Shown: piece after piece, positions 1-35,500 of the stretch
How positions within the stretch are numbered: the first letter of the stretch is position 1
Layout: each line of letters starts with the position of its first letter
Origin: Taeniopygia guttata
Taxonomy: Eukaryota > Chordata > Aves > Passeriformes > Estrildidae
Direction: 5' to 3'
DNA length: 64,000 nt
Assembly: GCF_048771995.1 (NCBI RefSeq)
Contig: NC_133032.1
Location: forward strand, 22,731,501-22,795,500
Translations under genes and position numbers: made by a program
Notes under the pieces: model-generated
Database searches by the model: none
The model's input: the letters and a program-made list of their open reading frames with translations, nothing else
What the model was told of the DNA's origin: nothing

Positions 1-1122
1 GCAGAGGGATTCAAAGATTCATGTGGACTTTGGAGGATTTGGTAAACTTCAATTTGTAAGGCCAAAAAATGTTTACATGAATGCTTGTTTTACTTTACTA
101 TATTTTTTCCTGATTTTGTGATCATCATACTTTTTTTTATCTTTTAGAAAACGGGGCAGTACTTGAAGGCTTGACAAATGCATCCCAGGTTGAAAAATTT
201 CTGCATTCCTTCTCCTCTTCCTCCTTTAGAAAATTGACTTTTTTAAAGAGGTAAAGTTGAATGTTGCAGGTTTTTTTTTACCGGGTAGAGTGAACTAGAA
301 CTCATCTTCTTCTGTAGCATGTGCTATGATGTTTTAAACTAAATTATATACATGTATCACTCTGACATGGTATCAGGATGTCTTTGTATACTTTTGTTTG
401 TAGATCTAATTCGTTCTGTTATTTTACAGAATTATTTTTCAGTGCTTCTGCTGAAACAAATCACTCAAGTGTTACTTGAATTTAAATTCATGTTATTTCT
501 GAATTTGTTGTATTTTAGGATGTTTAAAACATGCTTTAGAAATCTGAAGAAATTCCTTGCCCACAAGAGAGCTGGTGTTCTCTTAATGACTTCCTGCCGA
601 GGGCCATTGAAAAAATGATATGTTAACTCAAAAAATGTGTTGGGAAGCCTTTTATCTTATTTCACTTCACTTTTCATTTAAAAAATACTGATTGTTCTTA
701 AATTCAAATCTTTCAGAATTCAAAACAAGTAAGTTCTGAGAAGAGAATTGATGATTCCAGTCATGTAGTCTGGCTATTAAAAGGTCATTTATTGTAGCAC
801 TTCTATGATGTAACTTGTATGTCAAAACATATAATTTTTTTTGAACCTAAATAGTTTTCAAAACACAACTGAAAGACAACTGAAGCACTGAATCCTTCTT
901 TTTCCTCCTCCCCCATTTATACGCAGCATTTTAGACTAAACAAAGAAAACCATTAAAGTACTATTAAAAATGGGACTGATTGTCCAAAATGCAACTTTTT
1001 GATTGTTTTGTATTATACAATTTTATTGGAAAGATATTAATAGCTTTTCATTGTGTACGATTGTAAAAAACTAAATTTTCGTACCATAAGTAATATTTAA
1101 CTTCTTTCATTTCCTTCTAAAG
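1..1122 (+). other. HYCC2: Probable HYCC2 intron upstream of the start-codon exon
   Basis: AT-rich non-coding sequence ending in the acceptor AG at 1121-1122. No open frame here resembles a hyccin and no CpG island is present, so the promoter and the 5' exon or exons must lie to the left of the window. I see no repeat family that I can name. Confidence 0.6.
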
Positions 1123-1150
1123 GTAAGAGAGAAGCAAAAGAAGTAAGAAA

Positions 1151-24330
<23,180 letters not shown>

Positions 24331-27300
24331 CTTTTACTCCCTTCCTTAGTATTCCCTCTTCCCCCTTAATCCCTGGCAAGTTCATACTTTGGCAAAACAT
24401 GAACCATCATCCCACAGTGTGAAAATACTGACTGTTGTGATATCGTTTCATTTGGTTTAGCTATCATACTGTATTACTGAAACAGCAATAATTCTTCCCT
24501 CACCTTCATCTTCCTTCCCCCTTGTAAACATGGTTGTGAAGCAGTATATAATGTACTGTATGCCTTTTTCCATGCCTTCCTTTCTCTTTGGGTGATGTGC
24601 AATCCATCGTAGGCTGATCAGTCCCATTTCAACACTGTGAGACTGGAGACACCGGCGGAAATGGTGAATGTGATCCCTATGAGATGATGCTTTGGCTTTG
24701 TTAAGAAATAGAAACGGGTTTGTTTTCTCAGTCTACAGTACTGCAAAGACTACTAGATCCTGACTTGTCTTTCTCAGAACCAGGAGTGCCTCAGAGATTC
24801 TAATGTGACTTTGGACCTCTCTGAGTCTGTGCAATCAATTCTGGGGAGGGGATTGTCATTGCTGCTCCTGGCTGCCTACAGCACTTTTTTCATTAAATGA
24901 GGGTAGTTTTTTCTTGACTGCCCCCAGTCTCTTATCCCAGAAGCTTTTGATGTTCAGCAACTGAGACATGCATATTAAGAAGCTATATTCCCTCAGAGAC
25001 AGGATTCTAGGTTGATAATGTAGGTTACAATGCACTTCTAATGGCGTTGTAGCCATTTGTAATGTTACATGTCTTCCCCTCCCGGACACAGGGTCATTCT
25101 GCATTTAGGCTAAAAGTTAGCACCATGCTGTTAAAGCAATTTGGTTTGGAAGTGGGAAGGAAACACTACTTCCCCAGAAAATAATGGCTAGCTCTGCTTC
25201 ATTTTTGTTGTTGCTGTTTTTATTGTGAGGTGCTGATCACCGAATTGAAAGGTGTATTTGGGTAAAGAGTATTTCTCAAGCTGCTGTCTTTTGTATCATG
25301 GCTGTTGGGACACCCCCATTCCTTTCAGCTGCTTTCTCAATGTCCCTGAATACAATGATGGAGTCATTTGAGGAATCCTGCAGTCCAGACAGACCATACT
25401 CTCAAGGTGCTGTCTCAGGGATAGAGACAATAGTTTGCTAGGAACACTGAAGCTTCAATGTGAAATTCTTTTCTAGCAATGCCATTTGTGCAAAGGGGTA
25501 CTGACAGTTATTTTTTTTTTTCCCAGTAAGATCATACTTCATTGCCTTGGTATATATAATCTTTTGAGGTTTTTTTAGCTCTTTGTTTTTGTGGATTGGC
25601 CCTACTCAAGAAAATGCAGAACTTGTGCCATTGAGCCAAGCCTCGAATGTATATGACTGGTGTGTGGGCACTGGGTGGTACTTACGTTAGAGGACACTGC
25701 TTAGAAGCACATTTCTGGTTACTTTGGAGAATTTTTTGGCATTCTCTTTCCATCCCTCTGTATCTCTTTTTGGGTTGATAGAAAAGAGGAAAGTTCAATC
25801 TCTTTGCTGAAGTCCTGTATGATATCCTGGAAGTTTACAAACTGTAAACCTGCAGGAAGAGTTACGATTTTTATGTGGGCACTTTGTTTCCCTGTCACTG
25901 TGAAGGATAAATGAAAGCAGTTACAAACAGCAGGCTGCATTTGAATGATACTCTTTAAGATATTCAGAACAATGAATGACATGGTGTAGTATTGCTGATA
26001 GTTGATTTTGGTGGGGATTTTTTTAAGCTTTATTTAAATTAGATTTTTTTTTCAAATTTACATTAAAATTCATTAAAATATTTGAAGGGTTTTTTGTGAT
26101 TTGATGAGTCATTGTGGTAGCCTAGTCTTTGTATCATATGTTCATGAAGTGAATTTAGTGGTATCTGACGTAGAAATTCAGGTAAGGAGTAAATAGACTC
26201 ATCAGAAGGAAAATCCAACAGTTTCTAAATGGAAAATAATTTTTAAGGACCACCAGTCATGCACAGATGGAACTGAGGCAAAGCTGAGATGAAGATACAA
26301 GGTTTACATTTCTGTAAAAATGTCAAAAACTGTATGTGGTTAAAATCTTCTTTATAAAATAAAATTCTCCTAGTGGAGACAATTGGTAAGTCATGACTGG
26401 AAGTACCAAGTTTATACTTTGTAGAGAGTGTCAGAAAGGAAATTTACTTAAATATTTGGGAAAGAAAAGGTCAGGAGTGTCAGCTAATTTTCTAAGAATT
26501 ACTTAATTTTAGTATTTTAAAAATAAAAGTTGTTCATTAGCAAGGTTCTCTACTTTCTATATTTGTCATTAGATGCATTCCTCCAGAAGTTTTAGGCCAC
26601 TTAAATTGGCACCAGGTCAAATTTTACACCCTTTTTTTTTAAAGCAATTTTTTTGTGTGGGGTCCCACACTACAAAAACTATTTCAGGAAAGTGAGTCGC
26701 CTTTATTGGCTTCAGATAGGGAAGTCAAATCTACATGTGTAAATTAAAATTGGCAAAAATCTCAGTCAAACTACCTCTTAAATTGTTTTCACACTTCTCG
26801 TTTTGATTATGTGCCTTTTGTTATTATTTCATTCATTGTATTTTGGTTTGTTCTTGTGTATATATACCTACTCCATATCAGTCTTTTTAAAAAGAGTTCA
26901 AATTTATCCCTGTAAAAAATTATGGTTTCCATGTGCTGATGTGGTACATCTGTGACTTCTCAAAAATTACCCTTTTAGTGCAGTGTTTCAGTTATGGGAG
27001 CTTGTTTTGTTGTTTTTCAGCCAAGTACTGTTGAACAGTTACCTTATAAATGAAGTCATCACAAGTATCCACAAACCAGCTGTAGTATGAGGCTCTGCAG
27101 TGCTGTGCATCGTGTTTAGCATTACAGCTGCTAGACTTGTCTCAAACTACGCTAAGGTGTGGCAAGATCATAGCAAATCTTTATACACTAGGTTCAGTGC
27201 ATTCCAAAGTACTATGGCAGAAATAAAATTAGAAGTGTCTGGGATATGGGTGGAAGGAATAATCTACTGGGTTTCTGATTATATATGCTAAATACTAAAC

Positions 27301-30300
27301 AAAGTACAAAACATACTTAAATTTTCTGACACCTGTGACAAATGTTTAGACTTAAATCAAACCTCCTTATCCTAAATTCACTCTGCTGTCTCTTCTTTTA
27401 GAACATTTGGTACTGGAGGCACTAGATGTATATTTCTGCACTGAGTGCAACTGCAGCATTATAAAAGGACAAGAAACAGAACACTATGATTTTTCCCTCC
27501 ATATATGTGCATGCTTGCACATACATGCAATTCTTAGATGAGGAAGGGTAAATTCTATATTCTGATGTATACATATACTTCAGTAGGGAAAAATGAAATT
27601 TCCTTCATGCACATCACAATATGCTGCCATTTTGCAACTCATTTTTTTGGACTTTGTAATTTTAAGAAAATATAAATGTTGGGATTGTGAACTCTAGCTT
27701 GATTATCCTTTTCAGGGATTTATTGTGAGCAGCTTTTTGATTGAATGGTTTTTGAAAGGTGAACCATATTTTCATCTGGTAGAGAACAAAGTGATGCAGT
27801 AAAAATACCTATTAAAGTTAATGTTGCAAGATGACTGTTTAAATTTCTGTATTATCCTTTTTGTTTTGAAAATGTCATAAAATTGATACTTGTGTATCAC
27901 TGTCCATTTTAAATGCAGATTTCTTTGAACACCCTTTCTGATGTGAATTCGAAAGTTTTTTAACAGCATACTTCATTCTGTAATGCTGAACATCATGTTG
28001 CAGCCAGTAAGCATTAGATCTAGTATTTGTAGTTTGCAAGTGTGTTGGTCTAGAATGCATTTCCAACATACTCCTGCTAGCTTTAACATAATTAAAGTCA
28101 TCAAAATAGTGAGGAAAAAAAGTTTTCTGATAAAGTATTTATTTGCACTACTTATGAATACTGGAGTTTACTGGGACAGGGTTTTTTCTCACCATGTGAG
28201 GTTTACTTGTGTGTGAGTAGGTACATACATTTGTCACGTGTTGACAATCAATTGCCTCAACTGTGTGTATACTGTATGTAAATAGGAATGTATTTTTCAA
28301 GATTAAGGGGGAAACCTACATCTTAGTGGTGGTAAAGCTACTCTGCAGTAAGGTGACCCCAACTCTGCTTTTTGTCTTCAGATACTATGTGGTTTGTTTT
28401 ACTTCTTTAATGAAGCTTATTAGTCTTCTTAGAAAATTGTAGCTCCATGGAAATTTTCCTCAATATTTAATGTATAACATGTTCAGAGAATTATATTTTG
28501 AAAAATTAATTTTGGAATAGATAATTCTATGCTATGGCTGTATTTTAACCTAAGAGTTTGAACGTGTCCTATTTTATCATGAACCAATGGCTATCTCCTC
28601 TGTGTTCAGAATTTTAACTTTGATCACAAACCAGACATTTTTGTTTATCTTGGCTTACAAATTCAAATTATTTTGAAGACTAAGAGAGAATCAAGAATAA
28701 CTTTTTGAATAAAATCATAAAAACCAAGCTGTATAGTATAGGTACTGTGCTTGTAATCCTAGAGGAGGGGGGGAAACTATAATGGAATATGTTTGAATGA
28801 AATGTATGTACTGCACACAAAAAAATTACTTTGATGTTAGTAGATCTAATAATCTCATTCTTAAATTCTCTCACTGCCAAAGATATTGCTACCTTGGCAT
28901 GTTTAATATAACATTAAAGCCATCAGCTAGGTGTCATTTGTAACAAGCATTTATATCATAGGACTACTTTTCATCAGAAGAGTAAATGTACCTCTTTTAT
29001 TTCAGTTTCTTGTTTAGGATAATTGCAGGACTAAAGCTGCAAAATATCACTTCTTTTCAAGCATGCTAAGCAAACAAGCCAGATCCTCTGTACTTACATC
29101 ACATTCTTGATTTATATAATTTTTTATATTTTGTATTAACTTCAGTATTTTAAATGCTATTTGTTTCTAGCCTATGGGCCTTAATCTCTGTTCATTATTT
29201 TTGTTTTTTCCTCACTGGCAATTGGATAAACTTTGATGTTGAAAGGTTTTCTGTAGCTGATTCAGGGTAGTAAATCATGACATGGGTGTTGTATTAGTGA
29301 ATACATGTATCAGTCTGTCAAAATTTCTGTCATGACCAGCTGAACAGACAAAATACTTGCCTGCCTCTTCCACAGCGGTGGAAGATGATGGTGAGCTGTG
29401 ACCAATTTGGTTTGTTCCTGAAAACAATAAGCAGATTTTGCAAGACTGATACTTATGAGGTTCTCCACATAGTAATTATTAAATTTTATTTATAATAAAT
29501 CTTGGAACAAGATTGTAAAACAGCAGCCAACCATTTTAGATAAACTTGCCTAGTAAGTTTGTCAAGTGTCAAGGCCTGTGGTAATAAAAGTTCAGAAGAA
29601 AGCTGTGCAAGTCTTAAGGGTACCTTACAGCTTCAGAAAAGGATTTAGTAAAAATCTGTCCCATTTTAATCATCTGTATTTGAGATTTAATGAAAAAAAA
29701 TACAAATTTGCTGCCATCCTTTTCCTTATTTTTTTCTAGGCTATACCTCTCCCTTAATTTTAACTGTGTTTATCAGATTTTACCAAAGGTAGTATCTGAG
29801 GGACCAACTGAATTAAAAATGGGTCCATAAATTATCCCTTCTATTATAAAGCGATTCCTAAGGTTTTCTGGTGAGGAGCTGTTGATGGGACAGATGTATA
29901 GTAAAGCTTTGTATCTGTACAGTAAAACATTGCCTACATTTTAGCTTGTGCATGATGAGCAGAGTGATGAGATCAAGTTTTATTGAGCAGCCTCTTGGTT
30001 GTGAGCTCCCAGTGTTTTACAGTCTGTAAGATCCAAGCGGTTTTAGAGAAGACTGTCTTTGCATTCTGATACAACTTTTAAATGAGTGATTAATAATCTA
30101 TTCAGGAGTCAAAATTTAAATTGCTTTAAAATGTGGTTTAGAATTCTCACAGGTTTTGATTTTAGAGGGTAATATGGTCGGGGGAGATTTCTGTTAGAAG
30201 TATCTGCTGGTAAAGTGTCTCTATGGTGCTTTGTCATGGAAACTTCCTTACAAATCAGTAGTGAATCCTATGTGTTTGAGTCCTCATCCTCCCCAGAACT

Positions 30301-31570
30301 GATCATGAAACAGAAAAAAGTAGAGCAACCATTTACCTTTAGTTCTAGAACAAGTACTTGGGAGTAACAGAAATACTGGCTATTGACACTGTTCTTTCTG
30401 TTCAGACAGTTACTGTGGTTGTGCTAGAATTTCATGTTATTAGTTTATGAAAAATGCAAGTAGTAAAAACTTTGTGGCTTCAAGTATACAGTAGATGTGA
30501 GTTAACAATCACTCAGGATAAATCAACATGTCAAAATATTAATAGATTCCTAGTACTGGGGTGTGTGATGTGTGTGTGTGTGTCAGTGTTCAATGATTAC
30601 TTCTGTTTTCTTGCACATAGTAGATACTTTAGGGGTGGGTATTACTAGGCTGATTATTTATGGACAAATACCATATGGTTAAATAAAACAGAGTAATTTA
30701 ACACTTTTTTCATATTGAAGATTCCAGGAAAAAGCTAATAAAGATTTTTAATAATCAGCTACTCTTAATACATTATAGATTTACTATGGTAGCTTTTATT
30801 TGCTATTAGAAGACCCCAACAACTAAATGGATATATACCCCATGCTGCATTTTTAAAATTTGTAATTCCTGTACTTGACAATGAGTTTTTTGATCTGTTT
30901 TTGTCCTTGTAAGAATACAGGACTTGCTCTCAGTTTTACTAGCAAAAAGAAACATTCTGCAAGGGTTAAAGGATTATTTTCTTACTTTTTTCATCATACC
31001 AGTTTTGTTTCTCTGAACTAAGGTTTCTGAGGATTTTTACTACTTTAGCATTATTTAATCTCATGGAAGGAGCATAAGCAGCACGTAGCTCACTTCTTGT
31101 GGACACAGAGGCTGGGCAAAAGGACATGGATTGGTGGTGTGAGCCCCTCTTGACCAGCATAGCCCTGCTTGCTGGTATGAGCCCCAGACGTTCGAGATTT
31201 GGTACTGGTGAAGGACTAAATCAAACAGGTTTTCAATAACCGTGACCTCTGCTGTATGATGTCCTTTAACCTGGGGACCAGGGAAAGTCTTCATTCTTAG
31301 TCCTGAAGAAGGCACGTATTGAAGATCATCTTATTGGTGCATGTAAGCCATTATCTTAACTGTCTTACTGAGCTGGTTCATGCTGTTGACTTGTTGAAAT
31401 GTGAAATGTAGTTACTATTGACCTTGTAAATATCTGCCAGAGAAGAAATATAATTATTTTAAATCATTGTAAATAGAGATGTATAAAACTCGACACAATC
31501 TGCAATGCAGAAAAAATTATATATATATAAATATATAAAGATGTTAAATAAATATCGTGCTGTTTCTGAA
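24331..31570 (+). other. HYCC2: HYCC2 3' untranslated region (long form)
   Basis: About 7.2 kb of AT-rich sequence with no coding exon, between the HYCC2 stop and the ORC2 CpG island. Several AATAAA hexamers occur (26358, 26522, 27222, 29494, 29583, 31547), so several 3' ends are possible. TGTAAATA or TGTATATA Pumilio-type octamers occur at 26857, 28277, 31425 and 31468. The full extent is inferred from the absence of any other gene and from the distal signal. Confidence 0.6.
31547..31552 (+). terminator. HYCC2: Distal poly(A) signal of HYCC2
   Basis: AATAAA, the last such hexamer before base composition switches to the CpG island at about 31610. It leaves fewer than 100 bases between the HYCC2 3' end and the ORC2 promoter island. 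Confidence 0.55.
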
Positions 31571-31599
31571 CAGAAATGAATACTTTGTGACTTACTGGT

Positions 31600-32520
31600 T
31601 TTTAAGGGTGTGACTGAGGCCGGTGGGGCCGGGACGGGCCGTGAGGGGGGTTCTCCCCGGGCGGCCGCGAGGGGGCGCCCGGCGCTGTTCGGAACGGGCT
31701 CGCGGCGGCTTCGCGTCGCCACAGCGACCCCGAGCACGAGCCCGGGGCGCGCGTGTGCCCGGCGGCGGAAGTCCCGCCCTGTGGCTGAAGCGGGCTGGGA
31801 GCAGGGCGCGGGTTCGCCGTCGCACAGGTCACTCAAGGCGCGGCGCCCGGGTTGGCCGCCTCGGGGACGGCCACTGGCTGGCACGGGAGCCCGGTTCCGC
31901 CTCCTGCTGCTGCCGCCTCTGCTGGGGGCACGGGTCGCGGGCGGGACCCCGGTCCCGCAGGAGCGGCACCGTGAGGGGTGAGGGGTAAGTGGAGCCGGAC
32001 CGTGGCCGGTCCGCACCACCCCCCCCGGCGGCAGCGCCCCCCAGCGGCGGGGCCGCGCCCACGTGACGGGAGCCGCCATGAGCCGGCCCGAGGGGATGCG
32101 CAGCAGCCGCCACTCCCTGCAGGTGAAGTTCGTGCCCGACGAGGACGTCCTCAAGCACATCACCGACGACACAGGTACAGCCGGCCCGGGGAATAGCCCA
32201 GCCCAGCGCCGCCGCTGCTCCTAGGGCGCTGGGAGAGGGATCCGAGCAGCCGCGGCTGCCCTCGGGAAAGGGGCTCTGCAACACCCGAGCTGGGTTCTGC
32301 AGAGCCTCGCAGAAGGACGAGGCCTCTGGAGTGGTTCTGTCCCGCTTGACTCCCCCGCTCAGAGTGTCTCTGTCCCAGCCCGGCACTGGGGCGGGCTGCA
32401 GGCGAGAGCGTGCGATCTCCCCGCAGCAGTGTGTACCGGGTGCCGGGGCAGCGGCACAGGGAGCCGGGAAGCTCCTCGGGCCTGACGCGGTTAAACACTC
32501 ACAGTCAAAGCAGAACGAGG
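31600..32520 (+). promoter_or_regulatory. ORC2: ORC2 CpG-island promoter
   Basis: There is an abrupt switch from AT-rich sequence to dense CpG. It includes GC boxes, a CACGTG E-box at 32060-32065 and a CCGCC-ATG start context at 32073-32080. No TATA box is evident. The island covers the ORC2 first exon and the start of intron 1. The long open frames on both strands here are products of high GC. Confidence 0.85.
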
Positions 32521-35500
32521 CTGCAGGTGTATGCCGTAGCAGTGTTTTGCAGCAGTTCTGACTACTTTTAAGGTGGGGAACCTCTGTGGCGATGCTTAAA
32601 ACTTGCCAGTACAAGGCACGGAACATTTCTTTCAGACTCTACTGCTGGTCCTGCTTTGAGCAGAAGGTCATGCAGCTGTCCAGAGGGCTCTCAGCCTACA
32701 TTCTCCCATGGGTGCCCTGGCAGCCTACAGGCGAAGTATTTTCCAGTTGCTCCTCTTCTCTAGAAAGAAAAAAGGTTAACAAGTACCATCCCCTTTGAAA
32801 GCAATTTGATACTGTAATTCGTGAGCCACTGTCATTTCTCCTATTCCTCTCTGTGGAGCTAGTGTTTGCGAAAATGGGTGTCTTACCTTCATGGACTGCA
32901 TTTGTGGTGAAGGAGAGGTGAATGGCTATAGGGTCAGCTATTGACCAGCTGTTGTTTTATCAGGACATCTCAGCATTGAATTTGTTGAATGATTTTCATA
33001 ACAGGAACCTGGTCTCTTTAAGTCGGGTGGCTGTGTACTTCTGTGATAGAAATAATGAAATGGCAGGAGGTTTAAAGCTTTTATTGCAATTCTAGGAACT
33101 AAAGTGCGGAAGGAGAAGGCTCAGCTGAGTGTCAGTGTGAAGAGGTTTGTGAAGAAGCTTGAGAATATTTCTGATAATGAAGCTCAGGAGATCTTGGAAG
33201 AGAAGAACTATGTTGCTGCTCTTGGAATATGCACCCAAGGTATTAGCAGGAGAAGACCTAACACAGCTCTGACTTTAGGAGATTCTTGCAGTTAGGGTTA
33301 TACAGTGTTGGTGAAATTGCTTTTGAGGGCTCAACCTGCTCTGTGTGTGCTTGTGGTAACTCGTAGAAGAGAATATTATGATTCTAGTATTTTATTATTA
33401 TATTTGTTTTGTATCACCTGCAATATAAAGCCAAATAGTGAAATGTTTAATTCCATCTTTCTTGGGTTGGGAATGTTATCAGTGGTTTTAAAATAGCTGC
33501 AAGTAACATGTCTTTTCACAGATGCAGTGGGAAATGGCTCAAATATAAGTGGTGGTGAAGTTTACTCATTCCAGACTCCCAAACGCTCCAATAAAATGGC
33601 AGAGCTGGGTATGTTTTGCTCTTCTTTCTCTGCAGACTTAGGAGAAGCAAGCAGAAAGTGGCAGTTGCAGAGAGGGTGGACTGTTTTGGTTCAAATAAGG
33701 TGCTTGAGCAGGGTTGTCACTTACATGAAGAGTCCTTGTACGTCCAGCACCATCTGAACTTCATTAGTGTTTATTTGTCACAGCTAATGATACATTCTAC
33801 AAAGGATGATCTGAAGGAGAGGGACCATCCTACTGAATCACTATTCAGAAACTGGTTTTGGTGCCTCAGTTACTGCTGTGTCTTGGGAAGTTGTGTTTCC
33901 TATCTTAGACCTCCTTCTGCAGCAGGGTGGATTTCACTGGTGCTCCCTGCTGGAGCTATGACTCAATTTGAAAACTGAGGGAAGTCATACTATGACAGTC
34001 TGTTAGTCCCAATGCTGTTACATGGAATAGGCTGTTGGTCATACAATGGTAGGGGCCATTAGCAGGGTGTTTCAGATTTACATCAGTCATTCAACTTCAG
34101 CTTGTACTGATAAGGAGTAGACACAGGTAAATAGTTCTTCCTGGGGAGCTGATGTGTTTGCTGTATCTGATGATCTGTTATATGCAGCTGAGCAGTCCTA
34201 AAGAACTAAGTGAGCTTGACCAAACCTTGCTCTAATTCAAGGACATGTGGTCTCCCAGGGAGCAAAAATGTGCTCTGCCATCAGCCATATTTGTAAACTT
34301 AATTAATTGGTGAGTTCAGCCTTTGAAAATCTTTTCTGAGGAATACAGCCACCTTTAGGGTTAGAAAAATCTAAAAGTATTTGGTTCCTGAAATAGCCAG
34401 GAATTAATATGGAGAGAGCATTTCAGGGTATGGCTCCATTTCTGACTAGCCAGAGCTGGAAGTTTTGTACCTGACATGTCCTTCCTTCCCTTCCCCCTAT
34501 TTCCTACAGCCTCTGAATTAGCCCAGACACCAGAACAGAATGTGTCACCTGATCACTCCAAGTGCCCTGAGAAGATGGCCAAAACCCCTCAAAACAGCAG
34601 TAAGTCCTGTGATGGTTTGGGAATGAAGCTGAGTGAGTGGGGGTTATGTTTCTCTTTGCATGGTGGAGTGGATGCTTGAGTTCCAGCTTCTCTCATGCTT
34701 AAGTATTCTAGTTAACACCAGGGCTTAAGTATTCAGGTTAACACCATGGGCTGAACAGTTTGATGTGCATGGCCTGTGCTTCACCTGGGTGTCAGATGTC
34801 TTCTTCTGCCATGCTGCTGTAGGGGAAACATGAACATCTCTCTCATCTGTTGCTGTGACATTTAATGACTTCCTCTCTATTCGGTAGAAATACTTGCACT
34901 TGAGAGAGTTATGAGCTGGGCTGGTGTGTTAAACACTGATTGGGTAGGACTGTGTGGATGTTCATGTGTAAATTCATACTTTATTGTATAATATTTAACA
35001 CCTAGTGCTGCAGGGAGGAATACAGGTAGGAGAAGTCAATGCAGGTCAACACTGGCAAGAGCATGTGCATTTGTGCTTGGATATGGAGTCTGGTGTGCTC
35101 AGGGAAAGAACATTAACTCATTTTTCAGCCTCATTCCTCCCTACTGGAGTCTCTTCCTCCTTCCTGGCCTCCCAAAGCTGTGACTAAGAATAGAAGCTGC
35201 CTTCTGTGGTAATAACATTGATTCTTGTGTGACCTGACACAGACAGGCTGCTGGAGCCACCACAAACTCAAAGCCAGAATGCAAAGAGTAAATTTATTTC
35301 TATTATCTTTCTGAAGCAACACCTGGACAGAGAGACATGAGTGGAGATGTAGGCACTGAGTAGAGATGCAGACCGGAGCACCTTAGACTTAGCACACCCT
35401 TATGTGTGGTTCAGTGCTAGAACCAGCCTGCTGTTCACACTGGTCTATCAGTGGTTTTGCACATGTGTGGTTTGTCCCCATGCTGTGATCTTCACTGTGT

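Noticed and set aside
31459-32626. Large open frames on both strands around the ORC2 promoter (up to 265 codons)
   Set aside because: GC-rich CpG-island sequence lacks stops in most frames. The peptides are Arg/Pro/Gly/Ala-rich with no family resemblance.
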